Source of the DNA: Portunus trituberculatus
Taxonomy: Eukaryota > Arthropoda > Malacostraca > Decapoda > Portunidae
Direction: 5' to 3'
NCBI RefSeq assembly: GCF_017591435.1
Contig: NC_059302.1
Span: forward strand, 14,672,667-14,736,666
DNA: 64,000 nt
In this document: one piece after another, positions 25,365-41,961 of the stretch
How positions within the stretch are numbered: position 1 is the stretch's first letter
How the letters are laid out: each line of letters begins with the position of its first letter
The notes under the pieces: generated by a model
The model's database searches: none
The model's input: only the letters and a program-made list of their open reading frames with translations
What the model was told of the DNA's origin: nothing
Made by a program: the position numbers and the translations under genes

Positions 25365-26072
25365 TCAGCAAGTCGCCTCTACTGAGGTGGAGCAAGCACA
25401 TGAGATGTTGCCACACGATGCCGATCGCCAATTGCTTTAATTCCGCCACACCAGTCGGACGCGGTGTTGAGCTTCGGTACCACTCCATTGGTTTTTCTAT
25501 TTTGCAGCAAGGCCACGTCCCCTGTCAAAGCAGGTACAGTGCCTATTATCTGTTATCTAAGTTGAGAGCAGTATAGTGCCTTCCAAGTGGTTTTTCTGTG
25601 CGGTGGGGAACATACGAGCTTACAGCTTGTTTTGGTTTTCTGCAGGCGATCAGCTATTCCTCATGTTGTCCCCCACATCCAGTGATGATGGGGCCACCGG
25701 TCCTATTGCCTCTAGGAGAGCCAGTGTCTATTCCCAGGATCTTAGTGGCAGGGGCAGTGACTCTGGCAAGAGTGTTCCTTTCGTCGCCGGCGGGAGGGTG
25801 TCAAAGCATCCAGCTCATCATGGTGCACTCCGACACGATGTGGTTCTCAACGCCACCTGCCCTTAACCTGCAGCTACACAGCCTTTGGCCCCTCCTTCCC
25901 AGTGGAACGTGGTTTTGGATGCTCTGGCGGAGTTGAGGAGTGAAATTAACCAGCTTAAATCATACAGGAGGTCTGTTCCTCCTCCTTCACCTGTACGAGT
26001 GGCCACAGGTGCTTCTCCCTCATCCCCAAATTTTAGGGGTTAATTGTGTTGAAACTGACCTGTTTTGGAGAG

Positions 26073-26100
<28 letters not shown>
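25365..26100 (+). mobile_element. Unclassified poly-A-ended repeat, possibly a retroelement 5' or gag region
   Basis: A relatively GC-rich plus-strand segment ending in a 30-nt A run (26073-26101). A 96-residue frame (25576-25866) reads MLSPTSSDDGATGPIASRRA then SVYSQDLSGRGSDSGKSVPF. It is Ser/Gly-rich and resembles a gag-like leader, but I do not recognise a family. The poly-A suggests reverse-transcribed RNA. No RT or integrase is seen, and it could equally be a processed copy of a host RNA. Confidence 0.4.
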
Positions 26101-26103
<3 letters not shown>

Positions 26104-26350
26104 TCTATATAACAAAAGGAAGAGAAGTGTTTGCTAGCACAGCCCCATGAAAGACAAGCTAACCCTGCTTCTGTGCACCAATGCTAGCGACTGCAAAACT
26201 AAACCGCTGCTTTTTTCTAAACTTGGGTTTGACAATGGCTGGAACGAATTACCTGATTTATAGGTATCAATAGTTGAACTTTTTAATACTTGAATGGCCA
26301 TTTGGAACGAATTAAGTTCGAGTGTCGAGTCTCCACTGTATATGTATATA

Positions 26351-27723
<1,373 letters not shown>

Positions 27724-27735
27724 TATGTGTATATA

Positions 27736-29021
<1,286 letters not shown>

Positions 29022-29456
29022 GCAACCCCCGTTTAACGAAGGTTCACACAACGAAATTTCGCTATAACGAAGGTTTCATTTTACTACCATCTGCTTGTTT
29101 AACGAACACCAAACTCGCTTTAACGAAGTTTTATCCAGGTAATTTTTTTCCAAATTTGAAAGCCCCACTGTATCATGCAAGCTGACAGGCTTTTGAATAC
29201 ATCAGGAGCTGCTGGTACTAAGGCCTGCCTCAGGAGAAATCCTGAGACACCTGTAGAATAAAGATCAAGATCAAGCCTCTCGTGGACAACACAGGCTCTG
29301 CCGATACAAAGGCCTGACTCAGAAGAAATTCTGTGTCACCTGTAGCATCAAGATCAAGATCAAGATCACACACACCGCTCACTGCCCAGTCAAAACATAA
29401 CAGCGTCACCAGCAGCTCATCTTCCTTAGTTCAACTTACCACCAAAACGCCCTGCA

Positions 29457-29621
29457 ATGTTGCCTAACGTTCCTAAGAAGACCAGGAAGTGTCTTACTCT
29501 CGAAGTGAAGCTGGGTATTATTCACAGACAAGAGAAAGGCCAGAAAACTAATAACATTGCTTCCCACCATGGCTTGACTCTATCTACTGTCTACTATTTT
29601 CAAGTCAAGAGACTCTATTAA
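29457..29621 (+). pseudogene. Tigger transposase N-terminal DNA-binding fragment (TIR-3)
   Basis: From ATG at 29457 the frame encodes 54 residues including KKTRKCLTLEVKLGIIHRQE and NNIASHHGLTLSTV. That is the CENP-B/psq-type helix-turn-helix start of Tigger and pogo transposases (compare LSLEEKLEII and the later STV turn). It stops at TAA (29619). In the homologous copy at 61787-61996 the frame differs and runs on through IFKSADSIKK. The remaining domains are deleted. Confidence 0.78.
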
Positions 29622-30215
29622 GAGGACTAGTGAGACCTCATCTTCCTTGCAAGCTAAAAGAACCACCAGAACTCGTGACTCTACAATGGATAAAATGGAA
29701 AGCCTTGTGGAAATGTGGTACATAAGTTTTGTATGCAGTACCATGATGCGCACTTTGTTTACATTCCACAGGTTGCCGGTTAGTGTATTTCCCGTTTCAC
29801 TCTCCCTCCCTTCATAAAGTTAAGATCATCAACATTATAAAGTTACGTACATACATACATTAGTGTACATTATAATGACTTAAATTAAACTACCTAAATG
29901 TTTAACTTCATAATTTTTACTTTCATTAACCCGTAAAGTCCGACAGGCCTTAAATACGGCTGCATAGCACACTTCCGATAGTCCTTAAATGGGGCAGCTA
30001 CTTTGAGCGCTAATAAAAACCGCGCTAGCATTGGTAGCGCTGCTATATTTGGTCATGACGTAGGCCTATGGTAGTACTGTCGGCTCCCAGGAAGCACACC
30101 CCTCTAGCCTGCTAGTCTCCCGCAAATTTCTGTGAGGTGCATGAGCGTCGTGTCGCGGTGATAATTATTTACGTATTTACGTATTTACTTATTTAAGGAA
30201 CTATTATTTACAACT

Positions 30216-30383
30216 ATGGCTACTGGTGCTAAGAGGAAGCTAAAGTTTAGTGATAAAAGTGATAGACAAGGCGGGACAAGACGCAAAGTGCACAGGTTGG
30301 AGGTAGATCCTGACCCCGCTATTGTGACAACATCGTCACCCACGCTTGATAAAAACATACGTAACTATAATCAGCCAATATGA
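30216..30383 (+). pseudogene. piggyBac-like transposase N-terminal fragment, copy 1
   Basis: A 55-residue frame from ATG: MATGAKRKLKFSDKSDRQGG, then TRRKVHRLEVDPDP, then NIRNYNQPI and a stop. It is basic then acidic, as at the start of many piggyBac transposases. Assignment rests on position inside the TTAA-flanked element more than on sequence. Confidence 0.5.
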
Positions 30384-30562
30384 GTGAAAACACGAAAAAC
30401 ATGTGAAAACACATAAAAACATGAGCAGTGCCTTACATTATGTAAGAATACACATAAAAGCACCTCCCCCGAGTTGCCGCTACCACAATCTTCTCCAATT
30501 ATCGGTGATAATTATTTACGTATTTACGTATTTACTTATTTAAGGAACTATTATTTACAACT

Positions 30563-30730
30563 ATGGCTACTGGTGCTAAGAGGAAGCTAAAGTTTAGTGA
30601 TAAAAGTGATAGACAAGGCGGGACAAGACGCAAAGTGCACAGGTTGGAGGTAGATCCTGACCCCGCTATTGTGACAACATCGTCACCCACGCTTGATAAA
30701 AACATACGTAACTATAATCAGCCAATATGA
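30563..30730 (+). pseudogene. piggyBac-like transposase N-terminal fragment, copy 2
   Basis: Identical to the fragment at 30216-30383, 347 bases further on, as part of the tandem duplication. Confidence 0.5.
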
Positions 30731-31185
30731 GTGAAAACACGAAAAACATGTGAAAACACATAAAAACATGAGCAGTGCCTTACATTATGTAAGAATACAC
30801 ATAAAAGCACCTCCCCCGAGTTGCCGCTACCACAATCTTCTCCAATTATCGGTTATTATTCTGAGACAACCATAGTGAGTAGAGCAATAAAAACCTGTAG
30901 GATGATGCATTGTCATGTCTACTAACAGCAGATTTTTTTCCAGAGTAATTTATAAGAGTTGATTTTTTTTATGATAATTGCGGTAATGGGAGGGTGCGAA
31001 TTTTGCGGCCATCGGTCTTAGCGGGTTAAACCTTTTACTGTACTATGATGCACTCTCGCTTTGCTTACTCTCAATGGAAGTTCAAATCAGGGGTTAAACT
31101 TGTTATAATCGGTTCGCTTAACGAAGTTTCGCTTAACGAAGTGTTTTTTAGGAACGTAACCCCTTCGTTAAACGGGGGTTGCCTG

Positions 31186-31223
<38 letters not shown>
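31186..31223. repeat. Short (TA)n(CA)n microsatellite
   Basis: About 5 TA units and then about 14 CA units after the right end of TIR-3. Confidence 0.95.
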
Positions 31224-31227
<4 letters not shown>

Positions 31228-31301
31228 GCTACATTAAAAACAAGGCATTAAATGACATAAGCTGGTTTGGAAATATGCAAGAGAAGATGTATCTTGAAGT
31301 A

Positions 31302-32601
<1,300 letters not shown>

Positions 32602-33640
32602 TACCACTGTATTAAGAGACAAAACAAAAGCTGCTGTTTATTAGTAATTCATAGTTTCTATAAATATTTCTATTGATTTATATATTTGGAGGAGACACTC
32701 TGTAGAGTAATTCAGTCTTTGAAATACATAAGTTATATTGTGATCTCACAGAAGAGCCTCAACATCAGCTCTCAGGAGTGATCCCAAGCTACCTGTTGTT
32801 TGTCACTCTCTTGATGATCCACAATGCCATCATTGTCACACAATTCAATTTTCATGGAAACTTTTTTCCAGCAGCAAGATGCCTGAGTGTTATGATCACC
32901 TTTATTCTGGTGGTAAATAGATTACTCCTCTTTGTGTCACTGGAAGTATTTCCTAACTACATAGATTACAAAGAAAATACCTACACAGTTTAGACATCTT
33001 GTGATGATTTCCATCACTAAATTCATTCAATATGTACATACTTTTCAAATATATAATTTCTGAGCTGGAGATGTTGTGAAGTGGCCATCTTGACAGTGGG
33101 ACCATCTCTAATGAGCTGCTAAGACATTGATTCTTTTGGGCAAAATAGTTTCAGTTTCCGAACATTTCAAATTTGTAACTGCTTCATGGAAGAAGTAAGT
33201 TTGAGAAGTGAGGTTTCACTATTGTCCCATTATGAAAGTTGCTTGATGATTTGGCACTTTCCAAAAGGCACTGGTTTAAGAATGGTGCTGTCATATATAG
33301 GCTTTAATGTTAGCTTCAACACATTAAGTATGATGATGTGAGAGGTATACATGAGAATAGTTTTGGTATAAAATTCATGAATAAAGTACTAGACTGAGGA
33401 GAAAAAGAAAGGAATATTAGCAATCCAAAGCTCAAGAGTGCAGTTATAGTCAAAAGTGCTTAGTGACAAACATTACTATGACTTTCCAGTACCTATCAGC
33501 CCATGTATGTAGTCCAGTTCTACATCCTTCCATTATATTTATATGTATATATTGTTTGCCTTGAAGATGTTAGTTTGTGTTTTCTGCAAATAAATATAAA
33601 AAAGTAACGTATATTTTCATTTACTCTTGCAAATATAGCT
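32602..33640. other. No feature recognised
   Basis: AT-rich, no element ends or convincing exons on either strand. A 71-residue hydrophobic frame (32778-32993) has no recognisable family and no splice context. Confidence 0.5.
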
Positions 33641-34373
33641 CATGAAATTCACAAATGATCTTTTGGCATATTCATTGTTTCGAAACCTGTTTAGTTCTGT
33701 AAGTGTTGTCACACTTTTTACAGTATATATCAAGATACTTATTTCTAAACAAAACTCCCCAAAGAAATTATCATATCAAATGACTGCACTTATTCCTGTC
33801 TTTACATTCCCTTTCTGTTTCCTTCATTTTTTTGTCTACCATATCTACCACGCTCTAGAATCTTTCGAATTTTCCAACATCTGGCTTCAACTTAATTGTC
33901 ATTCTCTAATTAAATCAATCTGTGCTGTCTATCTCTCTCCTAACACCTCAGACTATAGAAAATTCTTTGACTATTTAACTTCTAAAGTGGAGCACACTGT
34001 CCCTCTATCATTTCGGAGAGATCCCCATCCTTAAGAGATTTCAATGTTCACCACCAGCTTTGGCTTTCTTCTCCCTTTATGGGCCATCCTGGTGAACTAG
34101 CCTTCAACTTGCTATCCTCCATGACCCAGAGCAACTGGTGCAACACCCTACTCGTATTCCTGACCGTCTTGGAGATATGCCCAACATTTTTTACTTTTTC
34201 CTTACCTCTAATCCTTCTGCTTATGCTGTCACACTGTCTTCTCCATACGGCTCCTCTAATCACAACCTCATATCTACATCTTGTCCTACTTCTCCACTCC
34301 CTCCCCAGAATCCCCCAAAGCAAAGGTGCCTCTAGGATTTTGCCTCTGCCAGTTAGGAGGACCTGAGGAGGTA

Positions 34374-35656
34374 CGAGGGGTGTTAAAAAAATACGCGGAA
34401 TACTCCCATGTCCCAAGTGGCAACAGGATAAAACATGTTGGAACATGTCTGCCAGAAAGGGCATGCTCTTGGCTATCTTCTGGTTGTTACCAGTCATTAT
34501 TCGCTTGGAAACGAAGCAGTCAGGAGCTAGTTGAAAAAGGTTGGTTTTTGATCCATGGAATGTAAGGATTTTAAGATAAGAACCAACATAAAATTTGTGG
34601 TAAAGCTTGGTTGGAAAGGAACGGAGATCATTCAAGCTTTGCAGAACGTTTATGGGGATGATGCTCCAAAGAAAACTTGCATTTACAAATGGATTGAAAG
34701 ATTTCGAGATGGTAAAGAAGCTGTTGAAGATGATGAGGGTCGTGGCAGACCAACAACCTCGAAAAGTAGTGAAAACATTGATGCTGTTAGGAGCCTAGTC
34801 GAAGAAGATGGAAGACTGACAGTTCATAAGATAGCCAAGACTGTGAGCATATCAGTTGGTTCAGCTCATTCGATTCTACATGAAGATTAAGGCCTCAGTA
34901 AGCTTTCAGCTCGATGGGTCCCAAAAGCGTTGCGCCCAGATCAGCTAAATTTCAGAAGTGAATTGTCAACGGCGATTTTGACCAAAATTGAAGCCAATGA
35001 AGACAACTTTTTCAGTTGAATCATCACAGGTGATGAAACACGGGTACCAGTATGATCCTGAAACAAAACAACAGTCCAAACAATGGCTCCCACGCGAATC
35101 ATCTGGCCCAATTAAATTCATATCTGAGAGGTCTGTCAACACGGTAATGGCAACCATTTTTTTTTTTTTATTCTAAAGGAGTTGTGCTTGTAGACTTTTT
35201 AGGAGCCTATTATGTAGAAGTTTTAAGGAAACTGAGAGCAGAATTGGCTAAAAAGCGTCCAGGAAAACTCCATCGCGGAATCCTCTTCCATCATGACAAT
35301 GCACCAGCACATTCTTCACGCGTTGTAAAGGATGTTTTGAGAGAATTTTGATGGGAATTACTGCCACATCCACCTTATAGCCCAGACCTAGCTCCGTCTG
35401 ACCTTTTTTTTATTCCCAAAACTTAAAGAACAGTTGAAAGGCATCCGTTTTAATAGCACTGTTGAGGCTAAAACCAGAGTAAAAGCATGGCTCACAAAGA
35501 GGTCTGCAGATTTCTTCGAAAATGGTCTAAAAGGATGGAAACACTACCTGGAGAAGTGTATCGACCTTGACGGAGGTTTTGTTGAAAAATAGATTAGTTG
35601 TATTGTAAAATCAATAAAGAATGATAAAATTCCGTGTATTTTTTTAATCTCCCTCG
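34374..35656 (+). mobile_element. mariner transposon (defective) inside LINE-E
   Basis: About 30-bp inverted repeats, CGAGGGGTGTTAAAAAAATA and TATTTTTTTAATCTCCCTCG, flanked by TA (34372-34373 and 35657-35658). The length of 1,283 bp is that of a full mariner. The outer LINE-E sequence continues on both sides. Confidence 0.92.
34555..35591 (+). pseudogene. mariner transposase, broken by stops and a frameshift
   Basis: The N-terminal part (34555-34890) has the paired helix-turn-helix DNA-binding region: CIYKWIERFRDGKEAVEDDE, GRGRPTTS, and VSISVGSAHSILHED before a stop. The catalytic core follows in the same gene. It has TGDETRVPV (first Asp, 35032-35034 region), LFHHDNAPAHSSRVVKD (second Asp) and YSPDLAPSDLF (third Asp, the DD34D spacing of mariners). 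In-frame stops occur at 34887 and 35018 and after LREF (35350), and the YSPD-to-LKG junction is frameshifted. The end is CIDLDGGFVEK. Confidence 0.9.
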
Positions 35657-37370
35657 TATTATGCTGATTTTCCCTGGAATGATTACTGTTTTTGTGTCAG
35701 AGATCCATCTCTGTGTGCTGAACACATAGCAGAGGTGATACTGTCTGTCATGGAGGCATACATTCCTCACTCTTTTTTCTTATCCTAAACCTTTGTAAAC
35801 CTTGATTTAACACAGTTTGTTCTAATGCTATACATGATAGAGAGGTTGCCCACTAAAAGATACTTGAGCCTTCCATCACCTGAATCCCATGCACTTTACA
35901 TTTCTGCCCAGCTTCATGCAAAGTCTGTTCTTCAACTTGCCAAATACTCCTTCATAAATAGAAAATGTCAAAATCTTTTAAACTCAAACTCCCCTGATGG
36001 GGTCCCTCCTATTGTTCTCAAAAATAGTGTTTCCGTGTTTGCACCTTGCCTGGCCAAACTCTTTCAACTCTCCCTATCAACTTCTACCTTTCCTTCATAC
36101 TGGAAGTTTGCTTACCTTCAGCCTGTTCCTAAAAAGGGTGACCGTTCTCATCCCTCAAACAACCACCCTATAGCTATAATCTCTTCCTTATTTAAAGTTT
36201 TTCAATCTATCTTCAATACGAAGATTCTAAAACATGTCATTTCACAATCTATCTGATGGCCAGTATGGCTTCCACTAAGGCTGCTCTACTGATGATCTTC
36301 AAGGCTTTCCTTACTGAGTCTTCGTCATCCTCTTTTAGAGATTTCGGTGAAACTTCAGCTGTTGCATTAGACATGTTAAAAATTTTGATAGCATCTGGCA
36401 CAAAGCTTTGATTTCAAAACTGCCCTCCTATGGTTTTTATCCTTCTCTCTGCAACTTTATCTCAAGTTTCCTTTCTGACTGTTCTATTGCTGCTGTGGTA
36501 GACAGCCACTGTTCTCCTAAATCTATTAATAGTTGTGTTCCTCAGGGTTCAGTCCTATCACCCACTCTTTTTATTATTCATTAATGACCTTAACCAACTT
36601 TTTGTCATATCCACTCCTATGCTGATGATACCACCCTACACTTTTCTATGTCTTTTCAGAGACAACCAATCCTTCAGGAAGTCAACAGATCATGCAGGGA
36701 CATCATAGAATGCCTAACTTCTGATCTTTCTAAGATTTCAGATTGGGACAGAGAAAACTTAGTAGTTTTCAATGCCTCAAAAAAACTCAATTTCCCCATT
36801 TACTAACTTGACACAACCTTCCAGACAACTATCCCCTCTTCTTCAATGACAATCAGCTGTCCCCATCTTGTATGTTCCCATCTTGTACACTGAATATCCT
36901 TTGTCTGTCCTTTACTCATAATCTAAACTGGAAACTTCACATCTCATCTCTTGCTAAAACAGCTTCTATGAAGTTTGGCATTCTAAGGCATCTCTGCCAG
37001 TTTTTCTCAACCCTCCAACTGATAGAGTCGGTCTACTCTTAGATGTCTCTTGGGTCTCGGGCTGAGGTATTTTACAGTGTTGCTGCCACTTTTCTTTGCC
37101 TCTTCACCCACCAGGTGCTGTTTTTTTTTTGTCTGCTATACCATGAACTATAGGTTGCAGATACAATATGTATGCATGTATGTACATATGCATTTAAGTA
37201 TTTATGTACGTTTATGTTTGCATGTATGCATGTATATAAGTATACTTAGAGAGCAGTTGGATGGGAAAGGGAGATCTGTGTGTGGCTTTGACCTGAAATC
37301 AGGTAAGGACACCAGAGTTGCCAGAATGTGAATATATCCACTTATGCCATCATGTCTAGGTTGCACCTAT

Positions 37371-37385
37371 TATCTATCTATCTAT

Positions 37386-37465
<80 letters not shown>
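37371..37465. repeat. (TCTA)n(CT)n(TA)n microsatellite
   Basis: A few TCTA units, about 20 CT units and about 19 TA units. The TA end supplies the target site of the hAT element. Confidence 0.95.
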
Positions 37466-37468
<3 letters not shown>

Positions 37469-38329
37469 TGTTTCTCAACCTGTGCGCCGCGGGAATCACA
37501 TAAGTGCGCCGCGAGTACTCGGACACGTCCTGTACCCGTCCATCAGAGGTGCAGTCAGCTAGCATTCCTGAGCTACCATAAAAGTAAGCAAGTAGTAATT
37601 AAAAGTTTAATTAATGTTTTCTTATCTGAGTCGGAACGTTCAGGGTGAATTTTGCCAGTACTGCATCATTCTGTTTTCAACGTCACCCAGCAGACCCGAG
37701 ACGCCAGGATTACCATTATAAGGCTTGAATAAATAGTCATTAGTTACGGCCACGCCGACCAGATAGCGACCCACGACAACTATTTTTCATATCCTTCCAG
37801 GCTGTCCCTCCCCTGTTCCTCCCTCTCTCAAAACCTCCGGTTGCCACACTTGTTTCGAGATTTAAGCGTCTCATGCAAGTCATACAACTCACAGGTACTA
37901 ATATAAAACTACGAAAACATGCTTTATCATTAGTTTGGTATTGAAAAAGTGAATCTGGTATTAAAAATTGAAGTATTTGGTATTAAGTCCCTGAGTAAAC
38001 TTGCTTTCTGTTGAAGAGGAAATGAGAGTGTGTCTCAACTGTCCCTCCCAACATAGAGAGGATATGTAAATCCAGGCAGGCACAGGTGTCTCATTGATAA
38101 GGTATGTATTTTTTGTAATAATAGTTTATTTACAGTACACACTGTTTCCTGCTGTTTATTTGTACCTATTATTTTATCAATAATATTGTGTAACTGAGAT
38201 ATTATGGTTAACACACCGTCCGTGAAGGAGTAAAAGGTTAATTAATTATGAAACTAAAGAGATGGTGCGTCGCCAAATCAAAAACATGTCTTTAGTGCGC
38301 TGCCAACCAACAAAGGTTGAGAAACACTG
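37466..38329. mobile_element. hAT-type non-autonomous element
   Basis: Ends CAGTGTTTCTCAACC and GGTTGAGAAACACTG, the terminal sequence typical of Charlie/SPIN-like hAT transposons. It has an 8-bp ATATATAT on both sides, although in TA repeats this duplication is not decisive. Subterminal TGCGCCGC motifs occur at both ends. It is 864 bp with no transposase seen. Confidence 0.87.
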
Positions 38330-38462
38330 ATATATATACTCAAGATAAAAGGAAGGAAATGCAATAAACTACTAAGTATTGGGAAGAGTTAGAATCTGTA
38401 TGTATTTGGGGGGATCTAACATGAAATGTGTAACCAAAAACTATGGCACAGTAATCTTTTGT

Positions 38463-39891
<1,429 letters not shown>

Positions 39892-41345
39892 CCGTAAGTC
39901 CTCTTTATACAGTAATTCTTTATCCGGTAAATTCACAGTTACGGTATTTGGAAATTACTACCCTCGATTCGATATACGGTAGGTAAAATTCACAGATACC
40001 GTATAGGCTCATCATCCGAGAGAGCCCAGCGCGGGGAAGCAGGAGTGATGACGTCATCCACACCACACCTCCCCGCCACTCACAGTACTGACTTTAACTT
40101 GACCATCCTTGGAGCCTGTTATATCTTCCCCTCCCCCCCTTTTTTGTTTAACTGCATTACATATTACTTACATCAATTACTAATTAGATGAATAAATAGA
40201 ATATTAAAGGGTCTATTGTAAGCACAAATATATTCATAATAATCATGGCAAACACTTAAAGCCTACTACCAGCGGCGAACCATGCAGCAACTGATAAAGG
40301 GCACAGATGGGCCTGGCAAGCCCACTATCAGAGAATGGTGGAAGTTGTATAACATCAAGCATGCCTTAGATAACATCAAGTCATCTTGGGACGAAGTGAA
40401 GACATCTACCATGAATTTGGCGTGGAATAAAGTATGGCCAGAATGAGCGCATGACTTCCCAGGCTTCGCTGAAGACAACATTGGTGCCATCAGAAATAAC
40501 AGTAAATCTGTGCCATAGGGCTGGCTTCAATGAAGTTGAGAATGATGTTCAAGATCTTTTGGAAAGCCATGCTAAACCTCCCTCAAATGAAGAACTTATA
40601 GAGCTAGAAAAGGCATCACAGGAGGCTGAAAAAGAGGGAGACGAGGAAGAAGAATCTGTGCGTGGTCTGGACATCAAAACTCTTAGAGAATGTCTCGGTG
40701 GTATCGAAAAAGCTCTGGAAACCCTGAAGGAACATAACCCAAATCCTGCCAGGAGTAGCAAAGTGGCTCATGACGTAGAGAGAAGTGTCAAGATTTATCA
40801 AGAAATCTACAATGAAAAAACAAGAAAAACCAAATAGTTCTCCATCTACTCGTTCTTCAAGCCAGTCAGACATGCCGTCCCTGTCACACCTGCCAACCCT
40901 GCTACAGCTGACCTTTCCACATCTGCTGCCGACAGTTCTACACCTGGCCCTTCCTCCATATCCTCTTTCTTCAAACCAGTGAAACGTGCCGACCCTGCTA
41001 CAGCTAGCCCTTCCACATCTGCTGCCGACAGTGCAGACGACAACGTCTTATCCTCGTCTGCCCACTCAGCAGAAGATGAGTAAGGGCTGAAATCCCTACT
41101 GTCCCTTAGCCTCAGGAGGGACATCATCTGATAGAATACATGGCGAATGAAAGGTAAATTAAAAAAATTTCTTTATTTCTTTTATGCAGTACTTTACATT
41201 TTTTTTATGACTATTTTCAAGTATGTATTTTTATTTCTGGAACGCATTTCCTATTATTACGTTATAATGGGTTCTGTATACAGAAATTTTGATTTGCGGT
41301 AAGGTTTTCAGGAACGCATATGTACTGTATAATGAGGACTTACTG
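39892..41345 (+). mobile_element. TIR-7 Tigger-like element with a transposase C-terminal half
   Basis: Ends CCGTAAGTCCTCTTTATACA and TGTATAATGAGGACTTACTG, flanked by TA. The N-terminal DNA-binding and first catalytic parts of the transposase are deleted. The C-terminal half remains in broken frames (40255-41083). The length is about half that of an intact Tigger. Confidence 0.88.
40255..41083 (+). pseudogene. Tigger transposase C-terminal half (TIR-7), broken
   Basis: Frame 40255-40446 reads LKAYYQRRTMQQLIKGTDG, REWWKLYNIKHALDNIKSSW, DEVKTSTMNLAWNKVWPE and a stop. This is the region after the catalytic core in TIGD1-like proteins. A frameshift leads into 40512-40837 (AGFNEVENDVQDLLESHAK, NEELIELEKASQEAEKE). 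After a stop at 40835-40837 comes a Ser/Thr/Pro-rich tail with two SFFKPV units (about 40850 and 40970) and an acidic end. The SxxIxSFF form resembles a PCNA-binding box, reported for pogo transposase. Confidence 0.8.
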
Positions 41346-41745
<400 letters not shown>

Positions 41746-41961
41746 TATATATATATATAAAAATACAAACCTTGCCGAACAAGAATTCGCCGAACACGAA
41801 ACTCGCGTATACACGAATCGGTAAAATATCCCATATTTCGCCGAGCACGACTTTGACTTGCGATTGCATGATTTGGTCTCCATTTGAATCTCCCGCTGGT
41901 CCTGGTGGATGCACTTGACCTCCCTTTCCAAGCATCTTGGATTCTTTGTAATTTGGTGAAA

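Larger units (their letters stand above)
30156..30849. repeat. Perfect 347-bp tandem duplication inside the piggyBac-type element
   Basis: Unit 1 is 30156-30502 and unit 2 is 30503-30849. I found no difference between them. Each starts CGGTGATAATTATTTACG and ends CTTCTCCAATTAT. Such identity means very recent duplication or an assembly artefact. Confidence 0.93.
29930..31025 (+). mobile_element. piggyBac-type element, non-autonomous, with TTAA duplication
   Basis: TTAA at 29926-29929 and 31026-31029 flanks a segment starting CCCGTAAAGTCCGAC and ending CGGTCTTAGCGGG. CCC...GGG ends and TTAA targets are the hallmarks of piggyBac transposons. The other TIR-3 copy, at 61390-62434, has a single TTAA (TTTCATTAAACC read on the same strand) at the same place, so this is a clean insertion. 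It encodes only a transposase N-terminal fragment, which is present twice because of a tandem duplication. Confidence 0.88.
33780..37020 (+). mobile_element. LINE-E (jockey-like), degenerate, split by a mariner
   Basis: Plus-strand remnants in order. Endonuclease: ICAVYLSPNTSDYRKFFDYL, then FNVHHQLWLSSPFMGHPGEL at about 34040-34100, and SSDHN-like SSNHNLIST at 34250-34280. Then come, at 35800-36250, DGVPPIVLKNSVSVFAPCLA and PVPKKGDRSHPSNNHPIAII. The RT palm region follows, with GVPQGSVL-like sequence near 36530 and YADDTTLHFS near 36615. Many frameshifts and stops. The wording is that of a jockey/X-element-like family common in decapods. The mariner at 34374-35656 interrupts it. The 3' end is unclear near 37020. 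Confidence 0.82.

Noticed and set aside
30156..30849. CRISPR-like or satellite array.
   Set aside because: Only two adjacent identical 347-bp units without spacers, inside a transposon. This is a simple tandem duplication.
34048..34635. 195-residue minus-strand frame over LINE-E and mariner.
   Set aside because: It crosses the mariner boundary and is antisense to two recognised elements.
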